Below, piece by piece: positions 52,677 through 61,916 of a stretch of DNA of 64,000 nucleotides; positions within the stretch are counted from its first letter, which is position 1, and each line of letters starts with the position of its first letter. A program made the position numbers and the translations under genes. Location: NCBI GenBank assembly GCA_029194725.1, contig JARFXQ010000004.1, positions 124,001 to 188,000 on the forward strand. Direction: 5' to 3'. The notes below the pieces were generated by a model, which saw only the letters and a list, made by a program, of their open reading frames with translations, was not told the origin of the DNA and ran no database searches. This DNA is from Nitrospira sp. (GTDB lineage Bacteria; Nitrospirota; Nitrospiria; Nitrospirales; Nitrospiraceae).

Positions 52677-53455
52677 CCCGGACTGCTTCTGCAGAATTTG
52701 ATGTGCTCGTGGAGCCAATTGCAGCGTCGCAGGGGGGGTGCCTACGTGCTACTGGATTGGTAAAAAGTTTCCGTGGCCGGAAAGTCGTCAAGGGTGTCGC
52801 CCTCGAGGTGTATGCTGGCGAGGTGGTTGGACTGCTCGGTCCGAATGGAGCAGGCAAGACCACAATATTTGATATGATGGTCGGCTTGTGCCAGCCTGAT
52901 GAAGGGGAGATCACCTTCCTCGGTGAGTCAGTGACCCACCTGCCGATGTACAAACGAGCGCGTAGGGGAATCGGCTACCTACCTCAAGAATCGTCTGTTT
53001 TTCGACGGCTCTCGGTGGAACATAATGTCATGGCGGTTCTTGAAATGTTGGGGTATGCTCGAAAAGAGCGAAGCCAGCGTGTGGATGCGTTGCTCAAAGA
53101 ATTGGATCTCATCCATATACGAAAGAGCATGGCGTATGCCCTCTCAGGTGGGGAGCGCCGACGGTTGGAGATCACACGTGCGCTAGCGGCCACACCGTCG
53201 TTCATGCTGTTGGATGAACCGTTTGCGGGCATCGACCCGATCGCGGTCGCGGATATTCAGCAGATCATTACGCGGTTGAAACAAAAAGGGATCGGCATAT
53301 TGATTACCGATCACAATGTTCAGGAAACACTGTCAATCGTCGACCGTGCCTACATAATCAATGAAGGATTGATCTTGGAGGCAGGGTCTCCCGAAGCCAT
53401 TGTGCAGAGTCCAACGGCTCGAGCCGTTTATCTTGGCGAGCAGTTCAAGTTGTAG
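52673..53455 (+). CDS. lptB: LPS export ABC transporter ATP-binding protein LptB
   Basis: 260 residues. Walker A GLLGPNGAGKTTIFDMMVGL, Q-loop in GYLPQESSVFRRL, signature LSGGERRRLEITRALA, Walker B FMLLDEPFAGIDPIAVADI, H-loop ITDHNV. The N-terminus has about 20 residues more than usual (MTRTASAEFDVLVEPIAASQ). Drives LPS extraction with LptF and LptG, which are not in this window. Confidence 0.95.
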   Translation: MTRTASAEFDVLVEPIAASQGGCLRATGLVKSFRGRKVVKGVALEVYAGEVVGLLGPNGAGKTTIFDMMVGLCQPDEGEITFLGESVTHLPMYKRARRGIGYLPQESSVFRRLSVEHNVMAVLEMLGYARKERSQRVDALLKELDLIHIRKSMAYALSGGERRRLEITRALAATPSFMLLDEPFAGIDPIAVADIQQIITRLKQKGIGILITDHNVQETLSIVDRAYIINEGLILEAGSPEAIVQSPTARAVYLGEQFKL

Positions 53456-53474
53456 GGGAATAGTCGAGGCATCG

Positions 53475-54983
53475 ATGAAACTCCGTCTGGTTCCACAACT
53501 CTCGCAAAAGCTCATCATGACGCCTCAACTGCAGCAAGCGATTAAACTGCTGCAGCTGTCTAGACTTGAACTTCAGCAGAGCCTCACTCAGCATCTTCTG
53601 GAAAACCCCTTGTTGGATGAAATCCAATCTGATGTCGACGAGGGCGAGTCCTTGGTCACTGAGGAGAAGATCGAGGCTCCACCCGCACCGGAAGGACAGG
53701 ATCGGTCGGACGCCGGGATTGAAACGCGCGAAGAACAAGGGTCGCCGGAGGAGTTTTCTGCTTCCGGATGGGAGGAATACTTCGGGAGAGATCGACGGAG
53801 CGGCGAATCTGAATACTCTGCGGCACAGGATGAGTTTCCTTCGTACGAGCAAACGGTAGCAAAGGCGACATCCCTCGAGGAGCATCTCCTCTGGCAGTTG
53901 TCCTTGTCCGGTCTCGGTGATCGAGAGAAGGAACTTGGGCGTTTGATCATCGGCAATTTAGATGATGATGGTTATCTACGCATTCCATCGTCTGAGGTCG
54001 TGGTCGGGACCCGTTTTACCGAATCCGAGGTCGAATCCGTTCTCAAGGATATTCAGACTTTTGATCCGACCGGAGTTGGTGCTAGAAATCTTCCCGAATG
54101 TCTCCTGCTCCAACTCGGGCATTTAGGTCGAAATCCGTTTGGGTCACTTGGGTCTCCACCTGGAGCGCTGAAAGGATCGGTTATTGAGAGCATCGTTTTG
54201 CATCATTTGAAGGACTTAGAGAAAAAACAATATGCCAAGGTTGCAAAGGCCTTGAATATCACGATCGAGGAAGTCTTTCAAGCCACTAAAATCATTGGAG
54301 AACTTGAGCCCAAACCAGGGAGGCCGTTCGCAAATACCCAGAACTACGTTATCGTGCCTGATGTGTTTGTGGTCAAGAATGAGGGGGAGTGGGTTGTGCT
54401 CTTAAACGACGATGGGCTGCCACGCATGAGGATCAGCCCGTATTACAAGCAGCTTATTGCTTCCGGGCAGGGTGGAACTCCGGAAACCAAAGCGTATATG
54501 GATGAAAAATTACGGGCCGCTCAGTGGGTTATTCGGAGTATCGAACAACGAAATCGGACCATCGTGAAAGTGGTTTCCAGCATCGTCAAGTTTCAAGAGA
54601 AATTCTTTGACCATGGCGTCCAATATCTCAAGCCCTTGGTTCTCAAGCAAGTGGCCGAAGATATTGGGATGCATGAATCAACGATCAGTCGTGTGACGGC
54701 CAATAAATATATGTATTGCCCCCAGGGTATGTTGGAACTCAAGTTCTTCTTCAACGCTGGACTTCAGCGAGCTGATGAGCCCTCAGGTATGCATTCCTCC
54801 GTTTCAGTCAAGGATATGATCAAGACAATGGTGGCTGAAGAGGATGCGGAGCGCCCCTTGAAAGATGAGGAAATTGCCGCTCGGCTACGAAAACAGGGTG
54901 TACTTATCGCACGGAGGACTGTAGCTAAATATCGGGGAGAGTTGAACATCTCATCCGCCAGTCAACGGAAGCGCTTTTTTTGA
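53475..54983 (+). CDS. rpoN: RNA polymerase sigma-54 factor
   Basis: 502 residues. Region I is Gln-rich (LSQKLIMTPQLQQAIKLLQL, SRLELQQSLTQHLLENPLLD), region II acidic, then the core-binding domain and the C-terminal RpoN box ARRTVAKYRGELNI that reads the -24 element. ATG 53475 gives the MKLRLVPQLSQKL start; the frame from 53400 is the lptB shadow. Needs AAA+ activators; recognises -24/-12 promoters. Confidence 0.97.
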   Translation: MKLRLVPQLSQKLIMTPQLQQAIKLLQLSRLELQQSLTQHLLENPLLDEIQSDVDEGESLVTEEKIEAPPAPEGQDRSDAGIETREEQGSPEEFSASGWEEYFGRDRRSGESEYSAAQDEFPSYEQTVAKATSLEEHLLWQLSLSGLGDREKELGRLIIGNLDDDGYLRIPSSEVVVGTRFTESEVESVLKDIQTFDPTGVGARNLPECLLLQLGHLGRNPFGSLGSPPGALKGSVIESIVLHHLKDLEKKQYAKVAKALNITIEEVFQATKIIGELEPKPGRPFANTQNYVIVPDVFVVKNEGEWVVLLNDDGLPRMRISPYYKQLIASGQGGTPETKAYMDEKLRAAQWVIRSIEQRNRTIVKVVSSIVKFQEKFFDHGVQYLKPLVLKQVAEDIGMHESTISRVTANKYMYCPQGMLELKFFFNAGLQRADEPSGMHSSVSVKDMIKTMVAEEDAERPLKDEEIAARLRKQGVLIARRTVAKYRGELNISSASQRKRFF

Positions 54984-55027
54984 TCACCGTTGCTTCGCAT
55001 CCAACGAGGTCTAAATTGGAGGTGGGC

Positions 55028-55366
55028 ATGAAGCTGAGAATCACAGGTCGCCACATGGATATCACGCCAGCGCTTAGAAGCTATGTGGAAACCAGGTTTG
55101 GTCGACTGGATCGATACGGGTTGAAGGTCGGATCGTTTCAAGTGGTATTGGGAGTCGAGAAGCTCCAGCATAAGGCTGAAGTCACTGGTGCCGTGAGTGG
55201 CAAACGAGTGCAAGCCAAGACATCAACCCCCGAAATGTATGCCACTATCGATGCCCTCGTCGACCGTGTGGATGCGCAGTTTCGGAAATGGAAAGATCGT
55301 CTTGTCAATCATAAGCCGACCAAACCGAAGAGATCACGGTCGAGTTCCCACGTGAGTTCCTCGTGA
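55028..55366 (+). CDS. hpf: Ribosome hibernation promoting factor (short HPF)
   Basis: 112 residues, the short gammaproteobacterial-type HPF/YhbH without the dimerisation tail. MKLRITGRHMDITPALRSYV, ETRFGRLDRYGLKVGSFQVV and YATIDALVDRVDAQFRKWKD are typical; a basic Ser/Lys-rich tail follows. ATG 55028 with GGAGGTGGGC is preferred over a frame starting at the rpoN stop. Would join 70S ribosomes at low activity. Confidence 0.93.
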   Translation: MKLRITGRHMDITPALRSYVETRFGRLDRYGLKVGSFQVVLGVEKLQHKAEVTGAVSGKRVQAKTSTPEMYATIDALVDRVDAQFRKWKDRLVNHKPTKPKRSRSSSHVSSS

Positions 55367-55532
55367 AGGCTCGCTCCCTTCCATCTTTGGCGTACTCGAC
55401 GTGGCCGAGCGGCGTGACGAAACCGATGTGTCCATAGAGGCACTGCGGATTCCATCTCGTTGAATCGGGGTGATACTGACAGCGACTCTCAGGGGAGTAT
55501 CTCGAGCATGGTCACCGAGGCAAGTACGACCT
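55367..55532 (+). other. Gap between hpf and rapZ, possible hprK remnant
   Basis: 166 bases without a full gene. In the rapZ frame they read GVLDVAERRDETDVSIEALR IPSR, a stop, then IGVILTATLRG. The ER...LRIP...GVIL spacing loosely recalls the C-terminal core of HPr kinase, which sits here in some other genomes. Weak evidence. Confidence 0.25.
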
Positions 55533-56399
55533 ATGGCCCGACTGAATCTGATCATTATAAGCGGGTTGTCGGGTTCTGGCAAAACTTATGCCCTCAAAGC
55601 ATTTGAGGATGCCGGGTATTTCTGCATCGATAACCTTCCCCTTGCTCTCCTCCCGACTTTTGTTGATCTCTGCAATCAGCAGCATAGCGAGATTACTAAC
55701 GTTGCTCTTGGAATTGATATTAGGGAGCGTGCGTTCTTTTCGGATTTCGTCAGTATCCTGGAAAGGGTGCAAGCTCTTGTTCATGCGGTTCAGTTGCTTT
55801 TCCTTGAGGCACGTGAAGAGGTATTGATCAGGCGCTTTTCAGAGTCCAGACGCCCCCATCCACTTCTGCCAGATCTCCCCGTCTTGGACGGGATCCGATT
55901 TGAAAAGGAACGTATAGCCGAACTCCGACGCCGAGCTGATCGGATCATCGATACTTCCGATCTGACGGTCCATGAGCTTGGCGAGTTACTTGTCAAGCAA
56001 TTCCTGGGAGAGTCTTTGGACAGACGACTCACGATCTCAATCATGACCTTCGGATATAAGTTTGGGGTGCCATATGATATCGATTTATTGTTTGATGTGC
56101 GATTCCTCAAGAACCCGTTTTTCGTGCCTGAGCTTAAGCCTCTCTCCGGAGACGACCCACTCGTCCGAGCCTTCGTTCTGACAGATCCCGAGGCCGTTTC
56201 ACTCATCGAACACCTCGAGGGCCTGCTGAAGTTTCTCCTGCCACTATTTCATCGAGAGCGGCGTAGCTATCTGACCATCGGTATCGGATGTACCGGGGGA
56301 CGTCATCGCTCGGTGGCGGTTGCCAATCGCCTCCAAGAAAGCCTCTCCACGTTGGGATACGAAGTCGGCCTCAAACACCGAGATATCGACAAGATGTAG
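55533..56399 (+). CDS. rapZ: RNase adapter / nucleotide-binding protein RapZ
   Basis: 288 residues. P-loop IISGLSGSGKTYALKAFEDA at the N-terminus, FCIDNLPLALLPTF, and the C-terminal domain with IGIGCTGGRHRSVAVAN. In E. coli RapZ guides RNase E to the small RNA GlmZ to control glucosamine-6-phosphate synthesis; in other phyla the role is less clear. ATG 55533 is the family start. It follows rpoN-hpf, but ptsN, usually found between them, is absent. Confidence 0.93.
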   Translation: MARLNLIIISGLSGSGKTYALKAFEDAGYFCIDNLPLALLPTFVDLCNQQHSEITNVALGIDIRERAFFSDFVSILERVQALVHAVQLLFLEAREEVLIRRFSESRRPHPLLPDLPVLDGIRFEKERIAELRRRADRIIDTSDLTVHELGELLVKQFLGESLDRRLTISIMTFGYKFGVPYDIDLLFDVRFLKNPFFVPELKPLSGDDPLVRAFVLTDPEAVSLIEHLEGLLKFLLPLFHRERRSYLTIGIGCTGGRHRSVAVANRLQESLSTLGYEVGLKHRDIDKM

Positions 56400-56461
56400 C
56401 CTGCCGTTTGAACCACATCCATCGTTATCCTGCCATGCTTCTCCCTCCGCCAGTCGGTTTC

Positions 56462-56489
56462 TTGACAGGTGGAGCATACTGACTATACT
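56462..56489 (+). promoter_or_regulatory. Promoter of the MerR-type gene, probably leaderless
   Basis: TTGACA (56462-56467), 16-base spacer, TATACT (56484-56489). The start of transcription is predicted near 56496, at the GTG start codon (56497) of the next gene. Confidence 0.6.
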
Positions 56490-56496
56490 TACTCGT

Positions 56497-56748
56497 GTGA
56501 GTAACCCAAGGCACCAGAAGAGGGCGAATGCTACAGCTGGTTCACCTAGGTACACATACAAGGAAGCGAGCTTCAAGGCTAATCAGGTATGCGAATTGTT
56601 TGACATTTCCAAGGCCACACTTTTTCGTTGGGAGCGGGAGGGTGTCATTGCCCAACCCGATCGAGATTGGAGAAATTGGCGGCTCTATACGAGAAAGAAT
56701 GTCGACGAAATTGAGAAGGTTATTCGCGTCCGAAAGGCTGTCGCGTAA
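56497..56748 (+). CDS. MerR-like HTH regulator
   Basis: 83 residues from GTG. A MerR-type winged helix-turn-helix is visible: FKANQVCELFDISKATLFRW, REGVIAQPDRDWRNWRLYTR, then ENVDEIEKV-like helix NVDEIEKVIRVRKAVA. No effector-binding domain follows, so it is a stand-alone DNA-binding unit, similar to small regulators beside pilus and motility genes. No ATG is available in frame; the upstream promoter places the transcript start at the GTG. Lies 15 bases before pilM. Confidence 0.7.
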   Translation: MSNPRHQKRANATAGSPRYTYKEASFKANQVCELFDISKATLFRWEREGVIAQPDRDWRNWRLYTRKNVDEIEKVIRVRKAVA

Positions 56749-56763
56749 AGGGGCAGGTAACGC

Positions 56764-57870
56764 ATGCTGAGGTCACTCAAGAAGCTCGTGGAAACCGATG
56801 TTATCACAATGCTGACCCCCCGCAGACAGTTAGTGGGCCTCGATATTGGATCGAGTGCGATTAAGGTCGCTCAGCTCAAGGAAAGTAAGGGACGGTACGT
56901 TCTCCAAAAGTTCGGTGTGAAACCGCTTGAGCCGGAAGTGATCGTAGATGGGACGGTCATGGACGAAGGGCGTGTGGTTTCGGCTATTCGAGAATTATTT
57001 GAGGAGGCCAACGTCAAGAATAAACAGGTCGCCATCTCGATTTCGGGGCACGCTGTCATTGTAAAGAAGATCAGTTTACCGCCCATGCCGGACGAAGAAT
57101 TGGAAGGGCAGGTGAAATTGGCAGCGGAGCAGTACATTCCCTTCGACATCAACGAAGTGAACATCGACTTTCATGTCTTGCCTTCTGATGGGTCAGAAGA
57201 TCAGCACGAGGATATGTCGGTGATTCTTGTTGCCGCGAAGAAGGACAAGATTAATGAATTGACCGAACTCGTCAAGGCTGCTGGACTCGTCCCAATGGTC
57301 ATGGATGTCGATGCGTTTGCAGTTGAGAATATGCATGCGATTAATTATCCGATGGCGAAGGAAGAAACGACGGCGCTGGTGAATCTCGGCGCGAGCGTGA
57401 TGAATGTGAACATCGTCCGTGCCGGTTCTTCGTTGTTTACTCGCGATATTCCGTTGGGGGGAAATCGGTACACCGAAGCGATTCAACGCGAGATAGGGCT
57501 CTCCTTTGAGGAAGCTGAAGAGAGTAAGAAAAGGGACCGAGGAGGTGAATCCGGCGGGGTGTCGGTCACCGGTGTTGTGGACGGTGTGAATGCGGAAGTC
57601 GCGTCCGAGATTGCTCGGACGGTTGACTACTTCAAGACGTCGTCCACCAATCCTGAGCTCAGTCGTGTCCTGGTCTGTGGAGGCGTAGCTCGGGCAAAAG
57701 GGCTGATTCAACAGCTCAGCGATCGGATGCAACTTCCAGCAGAAATGGCCGATCCTTTCGCCGAAATCGATGTTACAGGGTGCGACATCGATCCTGACCT
57801 ATTGGCAGACTTAGCCCCGTCAGCTGCTGTAGGTATCGGATTGGCACTGAGGGCGGTGGGAGACAGATGA
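56764..57870 (+). CDS. pilM: Type IV pilus assembly protein PilM
   Basis: 368 residues, actin/FtsA-like ATPase fold on the cytoplasmic face. VGLDIGSSAIKVAQLKESKG, KKISLPPMPDEELEGQVKLA, AEQYIPFDINEVNIDF and GGVARAKGLIQQLSDRM are typical. PilM binds the short cytoplasmic tail of PilN. First gene of pilMNOPQ; all five follow each other closely or overlap. Confidence 0.95.
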   Translation: MLRSLKKLVETDVITMLTPRRQLVGLDIGSSAIKVAQLKESKGRYVLQKFGVKPLEPEVIVDGTVMDEGRVVSAIRELFEEANVKNKQVAISISGHAVIVKKISLPPMPDEELEGQVKLAAEQYIPFDINEVNIDFHVLPSDGSEDQHEDMSVILVAAKKDKINELTELVKAAGLVPMVMDVDAFAVENMHAINYPMAKEETTALVNLGASVMNVNIVRAGSSLFTRDIPLGGNRYTEAIQREIGLSFEEAEESKKRDRGGESGGVSVTGVVDGVNAEVASEIARTVDYFKTSSTNPELSRVLVCGGVARAKGLIQQLSDRMQLPAEMADPFAEIDVTGCDIDPDLLADLAPSAAVGIGLALRAVGDR

Positions 57871-58424
57871 TTCGAATTAACCTCCTTCCAGGCGGGCCCA
57901 AAGGAAAGTCAGCCAAGGCTCAGTATGATGTGCGCGCACAGTCACTGCTTGGCGTCGGGATCATCCTGGCCGTGATGGCCGGCTGTTGGTGGTATTCAAC
58001 GTCATTAGACAGTGAGCTTGAGGCTCGACAGGAGGAAAAGCGAGATAAAGAAAAACAAGTCGCCCAGCTGAAAGAACGGGTCAAACAAGTACAGGATTTT
58101 GAACAAAGGAAAAAGCTCCTTGAGGACAAGAATCGGATTATAGATCAGCTGGAGCAATCCAGAATGGGCCCGGTGAAGGTGCTCGATCATGTTAGTCAGA
58201 GTTTAGAGCCGCTTAAGGTATGGCTCACAAAGCTGGGTGTGGCATCCGATACGGTTGAGTTGGAAGGGAAGGCCTTAACAAACGACGACGTGGTGGAGTT
58301 CGTGAACAACTTACGACGCACGGAGTATTTTGCCGGCATCAATCTGCAGGAGAGCAAGGCAGCAGTAGAAAACAAGATTAACCTGTACCAGTTTCGATTG
58401 GCCTTTCGTCTGAAGGGATCCTGA
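57867..58424 (+). CDS. pilN: Type IV pilus assembly protein PilN
   Basis: 185 residues. The cytoplasmic motif IRINLLPGG, which docks in PilM, is at residues 2-10; one transmembrane helix (LLGVGIILAVMAGCWWY), a coiled coil rich in Glu/Lys/Gln (60-105), then a periplasmic ferredoxin-like domain. ATG overlaps the pilM stop. Confidence 0.93.
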   Translation: MIRINLLPGGPKGKSAKAQYDVRAQSLLGVGIILAVMAGCWWYSTSLDSELEARQEEKRDKEKQVAQLKERVKQVQDFEQRKKLLEDKNRIIDQLEQSRMGPVKVLDHVSQSLEPLKVWLTKLGVASDTVELEGKALTNDDVVEFVNNLRRTEYFAGINLQESKAAVENKINLYQFRLAFRLKGS

Positions 58425-59068
58425 TGGCTTTGCCGCAGCTCAAGCTTGATGTGCTTCGCAATGTGCCAGCTTCGCAAAAGGCCGCGCTCTTGTTCTTGCT
58501 CGTCGGCGGCATGATTGCTGGCTTCTATTTCTACGTTGCAGAACCTAAGTCTGCGACCATCGCGGGGCTCGAAGCCGAAAACAGTAGGCTGGAAGGTGAC
58601 ATTCAAACACTCACAATCAAAGTGAAACATCTCGACGAATTAGTCGCGGCGAACAGACAGCTCGAAATTGAATTGGCGAGGAAGAAAGAACGTCTCCCTC
58701 CGGAAGAAGAGGCGATCATGCTGCTGAAGCAGGTGTCTGATCTCGGGGTACGATTGGGACTCGAGATCAAACTCTGGAAACCAGGCGCCCAGACGGAAGA
58801 TGGATCGAAGCTTTTCGTCAAGATGCCGGTCAGTGTGGAGGTGGCTGGGGTCTATCACACTGCCGCACTATTTTTCGATCGGATCAATCGACTTCCTCGG
58901 ATCATTACGGTATCAGGCCTTAAGATGGGGTCTCCGAAGATTGAACAAGGACGAATCGTATCACAGACGACGTTTGACCTCGTGGCTTACGCCGCGCCTC
59001 GTGAAAAGCCGGTTTCCGGAGCATCTCCTCCGGCTAGTGCTCCCAAAGTAGCTCAAGTTGGGAAATAA
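58424..59068 (+). CDS. pilO: Type IV pilus assembly protein PilO
   Basis: 214 residues: one transmembrane helix (AALLFLLVGGMIAGFYFYV), coiled coil (LEAENSRLEGDIQTLTIKVK), periplasmic domain with EEEAIMLLKQVSDLGVRLGL and VEVAGVYHTAALFFDRINRL. Forms the inner-membrane alignment ring with PilN. Begins at the last base of the pilN stop. Confidence 0.93.
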   Translation: MALPQLKLDVLRNVPASQKAALLFLLVGGMIAGFYFYVAEPKSATIAGLEAENSRLEGDIQTLTIKVKHLDELVAANRQLEIELARKKERLPPEEEAIMLLKQVSDLGVRLGLEIKLWKPGAQTEDGSKLFVKMPVSVEVAGVYHTAALFFDRINRLPRIITVSGLKMGSPKIEQGRIVSQTTFDLVAYAAPREKPVSGASPPASAPKVAQVGK

Positions 59069-59083
59069 CACAATCGTGACATC

Positions 59084-59707
59084 ATGCACGTCTTGAATAT
59101 CAGAAAAAATCCTAGAGAATATGTTCTGATAGTTAACGCTAGCCTGGTATGCGCATCTGTTATCTTTTCGTGGAGTATAGGTGCACAGGCCGAGACTGCT
59201 GCTCTTCCTGGCCTGATGACTCCGATGCGACAAGATGCTCTCAAGCTGTCTTCTGTTCCTGAAATCCCGAGAACAACTCCACAAGCTGTAGAAGCACACT
59301 CGTCCGCGTCAAGTACCTCGATGGCTTCCCACATTCCCGTCCCGGACGAGGTGGTTGGAGGTGGGTATGATCCTTCCGGTCGTCGTGACCCATTTGCTCC
59401 TATCGTCCAGGAGCTTCAGCCGGGGAAAACGGATACAACTCTTCCACCATTGCAACGTGTGACCCTGACGGAGCTCAACCTTATTGCTGTTGTATGGGGG
59501 GCGTACGGCTATACCGCTATGGTGCAGACGCCAGAAGGACATGGGTACACCGTTCGACGAGGAACAAGGATCGGGCAAAACAATGGAGTGGTCAGCGCAA
59601 TTACCGAGCGCGGCATCATTGTCCAGGAGCGGTTTACTGATGTGTATGGCACGAAGCAGGAGCGAGAACATGTCAAGCTCTTACATCCCAAAGAGGGCTC
59701 AGAATGA
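59084..59707 (+). CDS. pilP: Type IV pilus assembly protein PilP
   Basis: 207 residues with an N-terminal hydrophobic segment (VLIVNASLVCASVIFSW) without a clear lipobox, a linker, and a C-terminal beta-domain: GGYDPSGRRDPFAPI, TELNLIAVVWGAYGYTAMVQ and GYTVRRGTRIGQNNGVVSAI. PilP joins PilN/PilO to the PilQ secretin. Overlaps pilQ by ATGA. Confidence 0.9.
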   Translation: MHVLNIRKNPREYVLIVNASLVCASVIFSWSIGAQAETAALPGLMTPMRQDALKLSSVPEIPRTTPQAVEAHSSASSTSMASHIPVPDEVVGGGYDPSGRRDPFAPIVQELQPGKTDTTLPPLQRVTLTELNLIAVVWGAYGYTAMVQTPEGHGYTVRRGTRIGQNNGVVSAITERGIIVQERFTDVYGTKQEREHVKLLHPKEGSE

Positions 59708-61671
59708 AACCACTACTTTTGCCTGCAAACAATTCTCGAACGGTTGGATCTTTCATCGAAGTCTTAGCCTTGTCGCTTGCCGCTCTGACCATAGTTGCTC
59801 AGACGCCTGCGTTGGCCGAAGAGATCGACACGATAAAGAAGAGTGATGCCAGGCGAACCGAAATGGCAGGGACACGATTGTTAGCGCAGTCCGTGACCGC
59901 TATTGAGGTCCGTCCCGAAACGGACCAGGTGACCGTAGTGGTTGCCGGAGATGGCCAGTTATTTCCTGAAGCCAATTTTTTAGATGAATCTCGCCTAATC
60001 GTCGATATTCCTGCGGTGTCGTCCACGCTCAGGCGATCGGTAGTACGGGCCGACCACTACCTGCTCACAAAAATCAGAGTGGGACACCATGCTGATAAGG
60101 TCAGGCTGGTATTCGATGTCCCCGAGCGTCCGATTTTTTCTCTGGCTCGTGAAGATAGTAAGGTATTGATCACATTGAGGCGGAGTGAGCAAAAAATATC
60201 CTCTGTAGTCGCTGCACACGTTGATGGAGGAGTATTCCATCCACAGGCCCGTAAGGTGCTCTTCGTGCGGGGAGATCGAGTGGTCAAAAGAGCGACCCGA
60301 ATAGTCCGGCCCCTCCAGTCTCAGTTTACGGTGCAGCGGGTGCAGATGGTTGGAGAAAGCGCTCCGGCTGAAAAGGACGACAGATCCGATGACATTGTGG
60401 CAGGGCAGACACGATTTGTCGGTCGGCGTATCTCGCTCGATTTTCAGCAGGCTGACATCACGAACATTCTTCGATTGATCGCCGAGGTCAGCGGCTTCAA
60501 CATCGTCGTTGGAGAAGGCGTCAAGTCGAAGGTCACCATGAAGCTGGTGAGTGTGCCGTGGGACCAAGCGTTGGATATGCTCCTGAAGATGAACGGGCTC
60601 GGCATGATTCGCCAAGGTAGCATCGTGTGGGTCGATTCACTGGCGAACATTGCCAAGCAGCAGGATGAAGAAGCGCGGGCTAAGGATTCGAAGACGAAAG
60701 CAGAAGAACTCGTCGACCGTGTCTTCTACATTAGAAATCTCCAGGCGCAAGAGGTTATGACATCCCTGCGGCAATATTTAAGCCCACGGGGAGTCATGCA
60801 ATTCAATCAGGGTAGCAACGCACTGATTGTGCGGGAGACCGAGACGAAGTTGGCAATCGTCAAACAGCTCGTGGAGGGACTCGACCTGGAAGTCCCTCAG
60901 GTTCAGATTGAAGCGCGCATTGTTCAAGCTGATACCGTTTATGCGCGAGGCTTAGGGATTCAGTGGGGATTCCAGGCGGGGAATGCCACACCCACCGATT
61001 TCTTTGGCGTCTCGAATCTTGTCGGGCCATTTGCAGCGGGTGCGAATGGGGCGAGTACGATACCGAAAACCTTCTTAGTTAATCTACCGGCCCAGGTCGG
61101 CGGATTGCCGGCGGTCCCGGGGATTGGATGGACCTTTGGGAAATTAAATGGCGATTTTGGATTAGACATGCGGCTTTCCGCCGGAGAGTTGCTAGGTTTG
61201 ACCAAGGTGATCGCAGCGCCGAAGATCACCACGTTAGACAAGCGGGAAGCAAAGATCTCTCAAGGCGAATCGATTCCATTCCAAACGACATCCTTACAGG
61301 GTACGCAAACAACCTTTGTCGATGCGAATTTGGAATTGAATGTCACACCTCAGATCACCTCACGCGATCCCAAGGAAGATGGGAAGAGAATCTTAATGCG
61401 TGTAAGGGCAACGCGAAATGCGGTTGGGGCACGGAGCAACCCTGCCGGCCCCAGCATCGACCGACGGGAAGCCACCACGCAGGTGATTGTAAGGGATGGT
61501 GAAACAATGGTGATCGGCGGAGTCTTCGTCGATACGCAAGCCAACAACGTGCAGGGCATTCCCTATCTGTCTCGTATGCCAGTTCTTGGTTGGTTGTTCA
61601 AGAACAAGTCCGAATCAGTTTCAAAACAAGAGTTGCTCATTTTTCTCACGCCAAGCATTATCAAGACCTAA
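59704..61671 (+). CDS. pilQ: Type IV pilus secretin PilQ
   Basis: 655 residues. Signal region (SLAALTIVAQTPALA), one AMIN domain (about 60-150) for peptidoglycan binding, secretin N0 domain (ISLDFQQADITNILRLIAEV, VPWDQALDMLLKMNGL), N1 domain (RVFYIRNLQAQEVMTSLRQY), and the secretin barrel ending VIGGVFVDTQANNVQGIPYL and FLTPSIIKT. Forms the outer-membrane pilus channel. Confidence 0.96.
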   Translation: MKPLLLPANNSRTVGSFIEVLALSLAALTIVAQTPALAEEIDTIKKSDARRTEMAGTRLLAQSVTAIEVRPETDQVTVVVAGDGQLFPEANFLDESRLIVDIPAVSSTLRRSVVRADHYLLTKIRVGHHADKVRLVFDVPERPIFSLAREDSKVLITLRRSEQKISSVVAAHVDGGVFHPQARKVLFVRGDRVVKRATRIVRPLQSQFTVQRVQMVGESAPAEKDDRSDDIVAGQTRFVGRRISLDFQQADITNILRLIAEVSGFNIVVGEGVKSKVTMKLVSVPWDQALDMLLKMNGLGMIRQGSIVWVDSLANIAKQQDEEARAKDSKTKAEELVDRVFYIRNLQAQEVMTSLRQYLSPRGVMQFNQGSNALIVRETETKLAIVKQLVEGLDLEVPQVQIEARIVQADTVYARGLGIQWGFQAGNATPTDFFGVSNLVGPFAAGANGASTIPKTFLVNLPAQVGGLPAVPGIGWTFGKLNGDFGLDMRLSAGELLGLTKVIAAPKITTLDKREAKISQGESIPFQTTSLQGTQTTFVDANLELNVTPQITSRDPKEDGKRILMRVRATRNAVGARSNPAGPSIDRREATTQVIVRDGETMVIGGVFVDTQANNVQGIPYLSRMPVLGWLFKNKSESVSKQELLIFLTPSIIKT

Positions 61672-61697
61672 AGTCTGTTTCATCTCTGTGATCGGGG

Positions 61698-61740
61698 AAA
61701 GCCTGGTGATGTGATTTAGCATTGCCAGGCTTTTGCTTTT
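61698..61740 (+). terminator. Intrinsic terminator after pilQ
   Basis: Stem AAAGCCTGG (61698-61706) / CCAGGCTTT (61725-61733) followed by TTGCTTTT. Confidence 0.85.
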
Positions 61741-61916
61741 GTGCCACGGTGATCGCGACAACTCCCGACCAGAATTGTGGTGCTTCACCAGGGACGTGAC
61801 CGTCTTTTTAGTTCGTCGAGGCTGTGTTACGATACTTTTCCCTCCGACGTCGCAGATGTGTTCTGGAAGGGCAATGACAAGAAATCTTCAGACTCCGTGA
61901 GCGACTGGGTTACGAA

